Of a stretch of DNA of 64,000 nt, positions 18,769-26,904 are shown one piece after another (position 1 is the stretch's first letter; every line of letters starts with the position of its first letter). Location of the stretch: the NCBI GenBank assembly GCA_048499435.1, contig JASNZW010000005.1, forward strand, positions 124,001 through 188,000, read 5' to 3'. Source of the DNA: DAOTWC01 sp048499435 (GTDB lineage Bacteria > Chloroflexota > Anaerolineae > Aggregatilineales > Phototrophicaceae). Under the pieces are notes generated by a model. The model was not told the origin of the DNA, did no database searches, and saw only the letters and a list, made by a program, of their open reading frames with translations. A program made the position numbers and the translations under genes.

Positions 18769-20931
18769 TCAGGTTTCGGTCGCTTCCAGCCAGGCCGGCT
18801 CTGGCTGCGTCGGGGACGCCTCAAACACCCCGGACAGGCGGCGCGCTTCGTCCCACAGCGCGCGCGACTGCGCGGGGTTGCTGGCGGCGGCCTGCTGCTC
18901 GCTGTGCAGGCGCAGCGCGTCGGCCAGCAGGCGGCGCAGGCCAGCGCGCCGGGCCAGCGTGACCGCCTCGCTCAGAAGGGCATCCGCCGCGCCGGGCTGG
19001 CCGGCGCGCAGCAGCAGGCGCGCCTGCCCGGCAAGGGCGCGGACGATTACCTCAGCGTCGTCGGTGGCGCGGCCCTGCGCCAGCGCCGCCGCCAGCAGCG
19101 CCGCCGCCTCGTCGCGCCGGTCATGGCGCAGCAGCGCCGCGCTCAGGTTGGTCCCGATGATCGCCTCCCAGCGCGCGCTGTTCGCGGCGCGCGCCAGCGC
19201 CAGCGCCTGCTCGTGGCAGCTCAGCGCCGCTGACTGGTTCTCCAGCGCCGCGTGCGCCAGCCCCAGGCTGTCGGTCTGGACCGCGACGGCCAGCGCCAGC
19301 CCCTGCTCGCGGCTGATGCTGAGCGCGTGTTCCAGCAGCGCGGCGGCCTCGCGCGGGCGGCCCACCGCCCACTTGAACCAGCCGTAGTTGCCGCGCCGGA
19401 CGGCCTCGGCGGCGCGGTCGCCGCTGCTGACAGCGATGGCGATCGCCTCGGTGAAGAACGCATCCGCTGACTGCAGATCGCCCTGGTCGGCGTAGGCAGC
19501 GGCGGCGTTGGCCAGCACCAGCCCGCGCGTAACCGGGTCGCCGGCGCTGCTGAGGTCCATCAGCGCCTGCTCATATTCCCGCATAGCGCGCTGGCCCTGC
19601 CCCAGGTGGCGGTACGCCCCGGCAAGGTCGCAGCGCACGCGCGCCGCCAGCGCCGCCTGCCGTTCGCGCTCGTAGATCGCCAGGGCCGCGCGCCAGGCCT
19701 CGGCTGCCGCGCGCGCCTGGCCGCTGTTCAGGCGCAGCAGGCCCAGGTCCGCGTGCGCGCGCGCCAGCGCCAGCGGCGCGCCGATTTCCTCAGCGCGGCG
19801 GGCGGCAGCCGCGTAACCGGCAGCGGCGGCTTCATCCCCCTCGACACGCTGGCGCGCCGCCGCCAGCCCGCGCAGCGCGTCAATCTGGAAGGCGTCGGCG
19901 CTGTCCAGGGCGCGAAAACCTGCCGCCGCGCGCTCAAGGTGGGCGACGGCGGCGGCGCTGTCCCCGGCGGCGTGCAGCGCCAGCCCCAGCGCCGCGTCAG
20001 CCTGCGCGCTCAGCGCCGGGTCCTGCTGGTCAGCGGCCAGGCGCGCGGCGGCCTGGGCATGGGCCAGCGCCTCAGCGGCGGCGTCCAGCCGCAGGCACGC
20101 GCGGCTCAGGTGGCACAGGGCAAAAGCGTAATCGGCGCTGGTCTGCGCCGCCGGCGCGAAGGCCGCCAGCGCCTGCTGGTAGTGCGCGCGCGCATCAGCG
20201 AAACGCTGCGCGTACAGATCGCGGGCCGCCAGCGCCAGCGACCAGCGGCGCTCGTTGGCGCGGTCGCGCAGGCGCTCAGCCAGGCGCAGCGCCCGGTACA
20301 GCAGGCGCTCGCCTTCGGCGTCCTGGCCGCTGGCGATCAGCGCCTCGCCCAGCCGCCCCACGTAATGCGCCAGCGTATCCAGATCGCCGCCCATATTGAG
20401 CCGGGGCAGCCCGTCTTTCAGCAGGTGCGCGGCGTAGCTGGCGTTGCCCTCCGCCAGGTACATATCAGCCAGGTAGGCCAGCGCGCGCCCTTCCGCGCCA
20501 GGGCTGCCGGCAGTCTGTGCCGCCGTAACCGCCTGTTCCCAACAGACGCGGGCCTCGTCGCGCGCGCCTCGCGCCCAGGCCAGCGCGCCCAACGCGCCCA
20601 GCGTGTAAGCTGTCTGCGCCTCATTCCCCGCCGCGTGCGCGGTGTGGCGCAGCCGCAGCAGCAGGTCTTCGGCGTCCTGCCAGCGGCCTTGCAGCGTGAA
20701 AATCTCCGCGCGCTGCAAATCAATCACGGCGGCAGCGGCGGCGGCCTCCGTCAGGCTGGCGATCTGCGCGGCGCGGTCCAGCTCCGCCAGCGCCGCCGCG
20801 TAATCCTCGCTGCGCCGCTGGCGCTGGGCCGCCGCCAGCGCCTCGTGCAGCGCGACGCGCTCGGTTGGCCGGTTAGAAACAAGCGCCGCAAGGCCGGTCT
20901 GGCGCGCGAAACGTCTCCACCAGGTTATCAT
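18769..20931 (-). CDS. large tetratricopeptide-repeat protein
   Basis: The 720-residue protein is almost entirely Ala-rich helical hairpins of the TPR type, for example AAEALAHAQAAARLAADQQDPALSAQADAALG in blocks of 34-40 residues. Roughly 14-16 repeats are apparent. There is no signal peptide, enzymatic motif or DNA-binding domain; such arrays usually act as protein-binding scaffolds. ATG at 20931 (MITWWRRFARQTG) is my choice; a start at 20970 would lie only 2 nt after GAGG, and earlier ones would overlap the terminator of gdhA. It is followed 24 nt later by the glycosyltransferase, so the two are likely co-transcribed. Confidence 0.8.
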   Translation of the reverse strand: MITWWRRFARQTGLAALVSNRPTERVALHEALAAAQRQRRSEDYAAALAELDRAAQIASLTEAAAAAAVIDLQRAEIFTLQGRWQDAEDLLLRLRHTAHAAGNEAQTAYTLGALGALAWARGARDEARVCWEQAVTAAQTAGSPGAEGRALAYLADMYLAEGNASYAAHLLKDGLPRLNMGGDLDTLAHYVGRLGEALIASGQDAEGERLLYRALRLAERLRDRANERRWSLALAARDLYAQRFADARAHYQQALAAFAPAAQTSADYAFALCHLSRACLRLDAAAEALAHAQAAARLAADQQDPALSAQADAALGLALHAAGDSAAAVAHLERAAAGFRALDSADAFQIDALRGLAAARQRVEGDEAAAAGYAAAARRAEEIGAPLALARAHADLGLLRLNSGQARAAAEAWRAALAIYERERQAALAARVRCDLAGAYRHLGQGQRAMREYEQALMDLSSAGDPVTRGLVLANAAAAYADQGDLQSADAFFTEAIAIAVSSGDRAAEAVRRGNYGWFKWAVGRPREAAALLEHALSISREQGLALAVAVQTDSLGLAHAALENQSAALSCHEQALALARAANSARWEAIIGTNLSAALLRHDRRDEAAALLAAALAQGRATDDAEVIVRALAGQARLLLRAGQPGAADALLSEAVTLARRAGLRRLLADALRLHSEQQAAASNPAQSRALWDEARRLSGVFEASPTQPEPAWLEATET

Positions 20932-20985
20932 CGTGGGCGAACCCTGCCTGCTGTTCTGGCCATGAAGCATAACCTCACCGCTGGC

Positions 20986-21020
20986 AAAACACAAAACGGG
21001 CCGCAGCGCTGCGGCCCGTT
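20986..21020 (-). terminator. intrinsic terminator of gdhA
   Basis: A perfect 26-bp inverted repeat at 20995-21020 (arms AACGGGCCGCAGC and GCTGCGGCCCGTT) lies 37 bp after the gdhA stop. On the minus strand it is followed by TTGTGTTTTG, a T-rich tract. Confidence 0.82.
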
Positions 21021-21057
21021 GGCTGTTCTCTGCAACCCGGCGCGCGCCGGGGAACGA

Positions 21058-22344
21058 TCACGGATAGAAGCCGCGCGTTTTCGTACCTTCGGCCACGTGG
21101 CTGATCGCGGTGATCTGCGCCGCCGTGCGCAGGTCCACTTTGTGGCGTTCGGCCATCGTCACCGTGTTGTCGTAGCTGCGCACCATAATGCGCTGAAGCT
21201 GGCGGAACACCTCTTCCTTGTCCCACGAGAAGGCCTGCAGGTCCTGCACCCACTCGAAATACGAGACAACCACGCCGCCCGCGTTGGCCAGAATATCGGG
21301 AACCAGGAACACCCCCTTGTCGTTGAGGATGTCGTCGGCTTCCGGCGTCGTCGGGCCATTCGCGCCCTCCACGATGATCGCCGCGCGCACCGAGTCAGCG
21401 TTTTCCTGCGTAAGCTGGTTTTCCATCGCGGCGGGGATGAGCACGTCACAGGGCAGCGCCAGCAGCTCGGCGTTCGTGACGGCGACGGCCTCCGGGAAGC
21501 CGGTAATGCTGCCTGTCCGCGCCAGGTGGCTCAGCAGCGCGGGGATATCGAGGCCGTCCTCGTTATAGAGGCCGCCGTTGATATCGCCCACGGCAACCAC
21601 GTTGAAGCCCAGCTCGTAAGCGTAGGCGGCGGCGTGCGAGCCGACGTTGCCGAAGCCCTGGATGGCAATCCGGGTGTCGGGCTTGTTGAGGCGGCCCTTC
21701 TGTTTGAGCGCCTCCATCATGCAGATAATTGTGCCGCGCCCGGTGGCCTCAGTGCGGCCCTGGCTGCCGCCGATGATGATCGGCTTGCCGGTGACAATCG
21801 CCGGGACGGAATAGCCCACCGTCATGCTGTAGGTGTCCATGAACCAGGCCATTACCTGCGACGACGTGCCCATGTCGGGCGCGGGGATGTCAGCGTAGGG
21901 GCTGATCAGCGGAATCAGCTCGGACGCATAACGGCGGGTCAGGCGTTCCAGCTCGCCGGCGCTCAGCGTTTTGGGGTTAACCAGCACGCCGCCTTTAGCC
22001 CCGCCGTAGGGAATGTTGACCAGCGCGCACTTCCACGTCATCCACATCGCCAGCGCGCGCACTTCGTCCAGCGACACGTTCAGGTTGTAGCGGATACCAC
22101 CTTTCGACGGCCCCATCACCGTGTTGTGATGCACACGGTAGCCGGTAAACATTTCGATGCTGCCGTTGTCGCGGCGCACCGGGAAGTTCACCGTGAACTC
22201 GCGGCGTGGGTAGCGCAGGTACTCGCGAATACCGTCATCAAGATTAAGGTATTTTGTAGCACGATCATACTGTTCCAGTGCAACGCGGTAAGCGTTTTCG
22301 TGCGCGGGTGCTGGTGATGAAGTCTGCGCCATTGCGGCTACCAT
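21058..22344 (-). CDS. gdhA: Glu/Leu/Phe/Val dehydrogenase (glutamate dehydrogenase)
   Basis: The 428-residue protein matches the hexameric GDH family throughout: GYRVHHNTVMGPSKGGIRYN (substrate region), the catalytic Lys in NIPYGGAKGGVLVNP, PAPDMGTSSQVMAWFMD, and the NAD(P) fold at IAIQGFGNVGSHAA. It catalyses oxidative deamination of glutamate to 2-oxoglutarate or the reverse. The acidic residue after the second strand (VVAVGDINGGLYN) gives no clear NAD versus NADP call. GAGGAG lies 9 nt upstream of ATG 22344. It is monocistronic with a strong terminator. Upstream are two inverted repeats that could be operators. Confidence 0.93.
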   Translation of the reverse strand: MVAAMAQTSSPAPAHENAYRVALEQYDRATKYLNLDDGIREYLRYPRREFTVNFPVRRDNGSIEMFTGYRVHHNTVMGPSKGGIRYNLNVSLDEVRALAMWMTWKCALVNIPYGGAKGGVLVNPKTLSAGELERLTRRYASELIPLISPYADIPAPDMGTSSQVMAWFMDTYSMTVGYSVPAIVTGKPIIIGGSQGRTEATGRGTIICMMEALKQKGRLNKPDTRIAIQGFGNVGSHAAAYAYELGFNVVAVGDINGGLYNEDGLDIPALLSHLARTGSITGFPEAVAVTNAELLALPCDVLIPAAMENQLTQENADSVRAAIIVEGANGPTTPEADDILNDKGVFLVPDILANAGGVVVSYFEWVQDLQAFSWDKEEVFRQLQRIMVRSYDNTVTMAERHKVDLRTAAQITAISHVAEGTKTRGFYP

Positions 22345-22424
22345 AAAGAAAAGCTCCTCTGCCGGTATCCTGTCGGCTGCTGTGCAAATAATAAGAATAT
22401 GAACCGAACACTACCCCACTCTTA

Positions 22425-22475
22425 TCGTATTCAGTATATACGAGGAAAGTGTTGGAATGAAGTGAGAAACTTCAT
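22425..22475. promoter_or_regulatory. inverted repeats upstream of gdhA
   Basis: Two perfect inverted repeats lie in the 217-bp gap before gdhA: TCGTAT-N7-ATACGA at 22425-22443 and ATGAAGT-N5-ACTTCAT at 22457-22475. The stretch is markedly AT-richer than its surroundings, as expected for a promoter or operator zone. I could not place a convincing -35/-10 pair. Confidence 0.35.
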
Positions 22476-22526
22476 CAATTGTGCATTACGCCGTAAAATA
22501 CCCTTAAGTTTCGGGCAGAATGCACA

Positions 22527-22556
22527 GGCGGGGCCGCGCTGTCGCACGGCCCCGCC
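22527..22556 (-). terminator. strong hairpin after uvrA
   Basis: A perfect 10-bp GC stem (GGCGGGGCCG and CGGCCCCGCC, 10-nt loop) lies 6 bp past the uvrA stop. No T-tract follows on the minus strand, so it may be a weak or factor-assisted terminator, or protect the 3' end. Confidence 0.45.
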
Positions 22557-22561
22557 CGCTG

Positions 22562-25450
22562 TCAGCCGCCGTTCAGGCAGGGGCGCAGAAACTGGCCGGT
22601 GTAGCTGGCGTCAGCCGCGGCCACATCCTCTGGCGTGCCGCAGGCAATGACCTGGCCGCCGGCGTCGCCGCCTTCCGGCCCCAGGTCAATAATCCAGTCG
22701 GCCACCTTGATGATGTCCAGGTTGTGCTCAATCACCAGCACCGTGTTGCCGTTGTCCACAAGCTGCTGCAAAACGGCGATCAGGCGCAGCACGTCGGCGG
22801 CGTGCAGGCCGGTGGATGGCTCGTCGAGGATGTAAAGCGTCTGGCCGGTCGCGCGTTTGGACAGCTCACGGCTGAGCTTAATGCGCTGCGCCTCGCCGCC
22901 GCTGAGCGTGGTGGCCGACTGGCCGATGCGGATATACCCTAACCCGACCGCGTCCAGCGTTTGCAGCTTGCCCACCACCGCCGGTATGTTGGCGAAAAAC
23001 TCCAGCCCCTCGCTGACGGTCATATCCAGCACCTGAGCGATGCTTTTGCCCTTGTAATGCACCTGGAGCGTTTCGCGGTTGTAGCGCGTGCCCCGGCAGA
23101 CATCGCACGGCACGTAGATATCGGGCAGGAACTGCATTTCGATCTGAAGCTGGCCCTGCCCCTGGCAGTTCTCGCAGCGCCCGCCCTTGACGTTGAAGCT
23201 GAAGCGGCCCGGCGAGTAGCCGCGTATCTTGCTCTCCGGCAGCTCCGCGAACAGGGCACGGATGGCGTCAAACATCTTGGTGTACGTGCCGGGGTTGCTG
23301 CGCGGCGTGCGCCCGATGGGACTCTGGTCGATGTTGATAACTTTATCAATCCGTTCGATGCCTTCGATGGCGTCGTGCGCGCCGGGGCGCGTGCGGCTGC
23401 CGTTAATCACCTGCGCCAGCCGCGCGTGGAGGATATCCACCAGCAGCGTGCTCTTGCCGCTGCCGCTGACCCCGGTGATGCACACCAGCTTGCCCAGCGG
23501 AATCTCGACGTCAATGTTTTTCAGGTTGTTCTCGCGCGCGCCGCGCACAACGATGGACTGGCCGCTGCCGGCGCGCCGTTCCTGCGGCACGGCAATGCGC
23601 AGCCGCCCCGCCAGATAAGCGCCGGTCAGGCTGCCCTCAATCTCCATCACCTGTTCGGGCGTGCCTTCGGCGACGATGTGCCCGCCGTTCTCGCCCGCGC
23701 CTGGCCCCAGGTCAATGATCCAGTCGGCGCTGCGCATGGTTTCTTCGTCGTGTTCAACGACCAGCAGCGTGTTGCCCAGGTCGCGCATGTCCATCAACGT
23801 CTGGATCAGGCGGGCGTTGTCGCGCTGGTGCAGGCCGATAGACGGCTCATCCAGCACGTAGAGCACACCGGTAAGCCGGCTGCCGATCTGCGTCGCCAGC
23901 CGGATGCGCTGGGCTTCGCCGCCGCTGAGCGAGCCAGCGAAGCGCGAAAGCGTGAGGTAATCCAGCCCGACGGCGTTAAGAAAGCCGACGCGCGCCTGAA
24001 TTTCGTTGAGAATCTGGTGGGCGATCTGCTGCTCGCGCTGCGACAGGCGCCCCTGCGGGCCGCGCAGCCCGCCCGTCCACCGCACCAGGTCCTTGACGGG
24101 CATATCGGTCACGACGTTGATCGGCGTGTCGGCCACGGTGACGGCCAGCGCCTCCGGGCGCAGCCGCTTGCCGCCGCACGTGTTGCACGGGATGCGCGCC
24201 ATGTAGCTTTCGATCTTCTCGCGGATGTAGTCCGATGTCGTCTCGCGGTAGCGGCGCGCCAGGTTGTTGACAATTCCCTCAAACGAGGCGGTGTAGCTGC
24301 GGCTGTAGCCCTGGCTGTTGGCGTAATGCATCTCGATCCGCCGCTTGCCGCTGCCGTACAGGACGACTTCCTGCTGGTCCGCCGTCAGCGTGTGCCAGGG
24401 CGCGTCCATCGAGAAACCGTAGGTGTGCGCCAGGCTCTGCATGACGCCCCACGTCCAGCCCTGCTGGTCGTCCAGGCTCCAGCCGTTGGCGTCCAGCGCG
24501 CCCTCAGCGATGCTCAGGTCCGGGTTGGGGACCAGCAGCGCCGGGTCAATCTCCAGCCGGAAGCCGAGTCCCTGGCAGTCCGGGCAGGCCCCTTTGGGCG
24601 TGTTGAAGCTGAACGTGCGCGGCTCCATCTCTGGCAGGCTGCCGTGGCCGAAAACGCACGCCAGATGCTCGCTGAACAGGATGTCCTCCGGCGGCTCGGC
24701 GCTCAGGTTGTTGACGATTACCACGCCGTCGCCCAGCTCCAGCGCCGTCTCGATGGCGTCGGTCAGGCGGCTTTCAGCGCTTTTCGCGTCGTCGCTGGCG
24801 GGGTCGGCAAAGTGGCGGATGATGAGGCGGTCCACAACGACCTCGATGTTGTGGATTTTATAACGGTCGAGCGCGATGCTGTCCTCAACCTCGCGCACGT
24901 CGCCGTTGACGCGCACGCGCTGGAACCCCGCCCGGCGCACCTCGTCAAACACGCGCTCGTGGTGACCCTTCTTGTTCTTGATGATGGGCGCCAGAATCTG
25001 TGTGCGCGTGCCGTCAGGCAGCGCCTTGACCGCGTCCACGATCTGCTGCGCGCTCTGCGCCACAACCTCGCTGCCGCACACGGGACAGTGCGGCACGCCC
25101 AGGCGGGCGTAGAGCAGGCGCAGGTAGTCGTAAATTTCCGTCACCGTGCCCACCGTGGAGCGCGGGTTCTGGCTCACACCCTTCTGATCAATCGAGACCG
25201 CCGGGCTGAGGCCCTCGATCTGGTCAACGTCCGGTTTCTCCATCTGGCCCAGGAACTGGCGGGCGTAGGCGCTCAGGCTTTCGACATAGCGCCGCTGCCC
25301 CTCGGCAAAGATGGTGTCGAACGCCAGCGACGACTTGCCAGAGCCAGACAAACCGGTGATAACCACCAGCTTATTGCGCGGAATTTCGACATCAATATTC
25401 TTCAGGTTGTGCTCACGCGCGCCGCGCACGATGATCTTATCCTGAGTCAT
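22562..25450 (-). CDS. uvrA: excinuclease ABC subunit A (UvrA)
   Basis: This 962-residue protein matches UvrA end to end. The first ATPase site is ITGLSGSGKSSLAFDT and the second is ITGVSGSGKSTLLVD. There are two ABC signatures (SLSGGEAQRIRLA and TLSGGEAQRIKLS), two Walker B regions (LYVLDEPSIGLHQRD and LYILDEPSTGLHAAD), and zinc cysteine pairs CPDC/CNTC and CENC/CDVC. It is the damage-recognition ATPase of nucleotide excision repair. AGGTGA lies 8 nt before ATG 25450; a GTG eight codons upstream is possible but less likely. uvrB and uvrC are not in the window. A sigma70-like promoter with two repeated GACACGTG elements lies just upstream. Confidence 0.97.
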   Translation of the reverse strand: MTQDKIIVRGAREHNLKNIDVEIPRNKLVVITGLSGSGKSSLAFDTIFAEGQRRYVESLSAYARQFLGQMEKPDVDQIEGLSPAVSIDQKGVSQNPRSTVGTVTEIYDYLRLLYARLGVPHCPVCGSEVVAQSAQQIVDAVKALPDGTRTQILAPIIKNKKGHHERVFDEVRRAGFQRVRVNGDVREVEDSIALDRYKIHNIEVVVDRLIIRHFADPASDDAKSAESRLTDAIETALELGDGVVIVNNLSAEPPEDILFSEHLACVFGHGSLPEMEPRTFSFNTPKGACPDCQGLGFRLEIDPALLVPNPDLSIAEGALDANGWSLDDQQGWTWGVMQSLAHTYGFSMDAPWHTLTADQQEVVLYGSGKRRIEMHYANSQGYSRSYTASFEGIVNNLARRYRETTSDYIREKIESYMARIPCNTCGGKRLRPEALAVTVADTPINVVTDMPVKDLVRWTGGLRGPQGRLSQREQQIAHQILNEIQARVGFLNAVGLDYLTLSRFAGSLSGGEAQRIRLATQIGSRLTGVLYVLDEPSIGLHQRDNARLIQTLMDMRDLGNTLLVVEHDEETMRSADWIIDLGPGAGENGGHIVAEGTPEQVMEIEGSLTGAYLAGRLRIAVPQERRAGSGQSIVVRGARENNLKNIDVEIPLGKLVCITGVSGSGKSTLLVDILHARLAQVINGSRTRPGAHDAIEGIERIDKVINIDQSPIGRTPRSNPGTYTKMFDAIRALFAELPESKIRGYSPGRFSFNVKGGRCENCQGQGQLQIEMQFLPDIYVPCDVCRGTRYNRETLQVHYKGKSIAQVLDMTVSEGLEFFANIPAVVGKLQTLDAVGLGYIRIGQSATTLSGGEAQRIKLSRELSKRATGQTLYILDEPSTGLHAADVLRLIAVLQQLVDNGNTVLVIEHNLDIIKVADWIIDLGPEGGDAGGQVIACGTPEDVAAADASYTGQFLRPCLNGG

Positions 25451-25469
25451 GGGCTGTTCACCTGTATGT

Positions 25470-25526
25470 GACACGTGCGAGGATGGGACACGTGTTCTAT
25501 TATAGCGCTGCGCCGATGGATGGCAA
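25470..25526 (-). promoter_or_regulatory. uvrA: uvrA promoter with repeated GACACGTG elements
   Basis: On the minus strand a -35 TTGCCA (25521-25526) and a perfect -10 TATAAT (25499-25504) are separated by 16 bp. The expected transcription start falls in the second of two identical GACACGTG octamers, at 25470-25477 and 25487-25494, whose starts are 17 bp apart. Each contains a CACGTG palindrome. Position over the start site suits a repressor. The motif does not match the E. coli or Bacillus LexA box. Confidence 0.6.
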
Positions 25527-25639
25527 CGGTCAATTCAACGTACTGCGGCGGCAGCAGAGCCGGGTAAGCAGCGCGTATAGAAACTGATAGAAAGACAGCC
25601 TGCCGCGCCGCGATATGGTAGGTTTTGACAGCTTTACCG

Positions 25640-25648
25640 TGCTATAGT
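25640..25648 (+). promoter_or_regulatory. extended -10 upstream of the thiolase gene
   Basis: TGCTATAGT matches the extended -10 form (TG-n-TATAAT with one mismatch), 41 bp before the thiolase ATG. A TTGACA is present at 25625-25630 but only 12 bp away, too close to act as a normal -35 for it. Confidence 0.4.
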
Positions 25649-25688
25649 GGCGCGGTTGTGAAAACCGGAGCGATCAGACGAGGCAGCC

Positions 25689-26846
25689 ATGCGCGACGTG
25701 TGCGTAATCGGAATCGGGCAGACGCCCATTGGCGAACTGTGGGACATGGGCCTGCGCCAACTGGCCGCCGCCGCCCTGCGGCAGGCGGTGGCCGACGCGG
25801 GAGTCGGGCGCGTGGACGCGCTGTACGTGGGCAACATGCTGGCCGCGCGCCTCAGCAGCCAGGCGCACCTGGGCGCGCTGGTGGCCGACTACGCCGGCTG
25901 GCGCGGCATTGAAGCGGTGACAGTGGAGGCCGCCTGCGCGTCTGGCGGGGCGGCGTTTCAGGCCGGCGTGCGCGCCGTTGCCAGCGGCCTGGTGGACATC
26001 GCGGCGGTGTGCGGCGTCGAGAAAATGACGGACTCCACCACCGGCCCGACGACCTCAGCGCTGGCGACCGCCGCCGACGCTGACTTTGAAAGCGCGCACG
26101 GCGCGTCGTTCGTGGCGCTCAACGCGCTGATCATGCAGCGTTATATGTACGAGTACGGCGTGCCGCACGACGCCTTCGCGCCGTTCAGCATCAACGCGCA
26201 TCAGAACGCGCTCAACAACCCGAACGCCATGTTCCACCGCCCGCTGACGCTGGACACTTACCGGCACGCGCCGCTGATCGCCGACCCGGTTAACCTGTAC
26301 GACAGCTCGCCCATCTGCGACGGCGCGGCAGCCATCATCCTGTGCCCGCTGACGCTGGCGCGCAACCTGGGCGTCAGCGCCCCGGTGCGCGTGCTGGCGA
26401 GCGTCACCGCCACCGATTCGCTGGGGCTGGCCGACCGTCACGACCTGCTGGCGCTGGACGCCGCCCGCCAGAGCGCGCAGCGCGCCTACGCGCAGGCCGG
26501 TATCAGCCCGGCTGACGTTGACGTGTTTGAGGTGCACGACGCCTTCTCGATCATGGCGGCGCTCAGCCTGGAGGCGGCCGGCTTTGCCGAGCGCGGCCAG
26601 GGCACGCGGCTGGCGCTGGACGGCGAGATCGCCATCGGCGGGCGCGTGCCCATCAGCACAATGGGCGGCCTGAAGGGGCGCGGCCACCCGGTCGGCGCGA
26701 CCGGCGTTTACGAGCTGGTGGACGTGGTGACGCAGCTTCGCGGGGCGGCGGGCGCGAACCAGGTCGCGGGCGCGGCGGTGGGCATGACGCAGAACATCGG
26801 CGGGACCGGCGCAACAGTGGTGACGCACATCCTGGCGCGGGAATAA
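25689..26846 (+). CDS. thiolase family protein (SCP-x/archaeal acetyl-CoA acetyltransferase type)
   Basis: The 385-residue protein is a thiolase of the SCP2/archaeal subgroup. The nucleophilic Cys is in VEAACASGGAAF (about 79-90), the first His is in VFEVHDAFSIM, and the C-terminal loop is GHPVGATGVYELVDVVTQLRG. It also has the NIGGTGATVVTHIL ending of this subgroup. It catalyses Claisen condensation of, or thiolysis to, acetyl-CoA units. In archaea and many Chloroflexota such thiolases act with a DUF35 OB-fold partner and HMG-CoA synthase; neither lies beside it here. GAGG lies 8 nt before the ATG. It is monocistronic. Confidence 0.88.
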   Translation: MRDVCVIGIGQTPIGELWDMGLRQLAAAALRQAVADAGVGRVDALYVGNMLAARLSSQAHLGALVADYAGWRGIEAVTVEAACASGGAAFQAGVRAVASGLVDIAAVCGVEKMTDSTTGPTTSALATAADADFESAHGASFVALNALIMQRYMYEYGVPHDAFAPFSINAHQNALNNPNAMFHRPLTLDTYRHAPLIADPVNLYDSSPICDGAAAIILCPLTLARNLGVSAPVRVLASVTATDSLGLADRHDLLALDAARQSAQRAYAQAGISPADVDVFEVHDAFSIMAALSLEAAGFAERGQGTRLALDGEIAIGGRVPISTMGGLKGRGHPVGATGVYELVDVVTQLRGAAGANQVAGAAVGMTQNIGGTGATVVTHILARE

Positions 26847-26872
26847 GCGCCGCGCCCCCGCGCGGAGCAAAA

Positions 26873-26895
26873 ACCCCTCTCGCGTGGAGAGGGGT
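26873..26895 (-). terminator. intrinsic terminator of the DUF3048 gene
   Basis: A 9-bp perfect stem (ACCCCTCTC and GAGAGGGGT, 5-nt loop) is followed on the minus strand by TTTT, 9 bp after the stop of the DUF3048 gene. On the plus strand there is no T-tract, so it probably serves only the minus-strand gene. Confidence 0.75.
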
Positions 26896-26904
26896 CAGAA
26901 GCGC

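Noticed and set aside
22961..25471. An 836-codon open frame antisense to uvrA
   Set aside because: It is the mirror of a clearly functional gene in GC-rich DNA. Its translation is Arg/Ala/Val/Gln-rich without any domain.
25625..25648. TTGACA and TATAGT as a normal promoter pair for the thiolase
   Set aside because: Spacing is only 12 bp; I kept only the extended -10 as a candidate.
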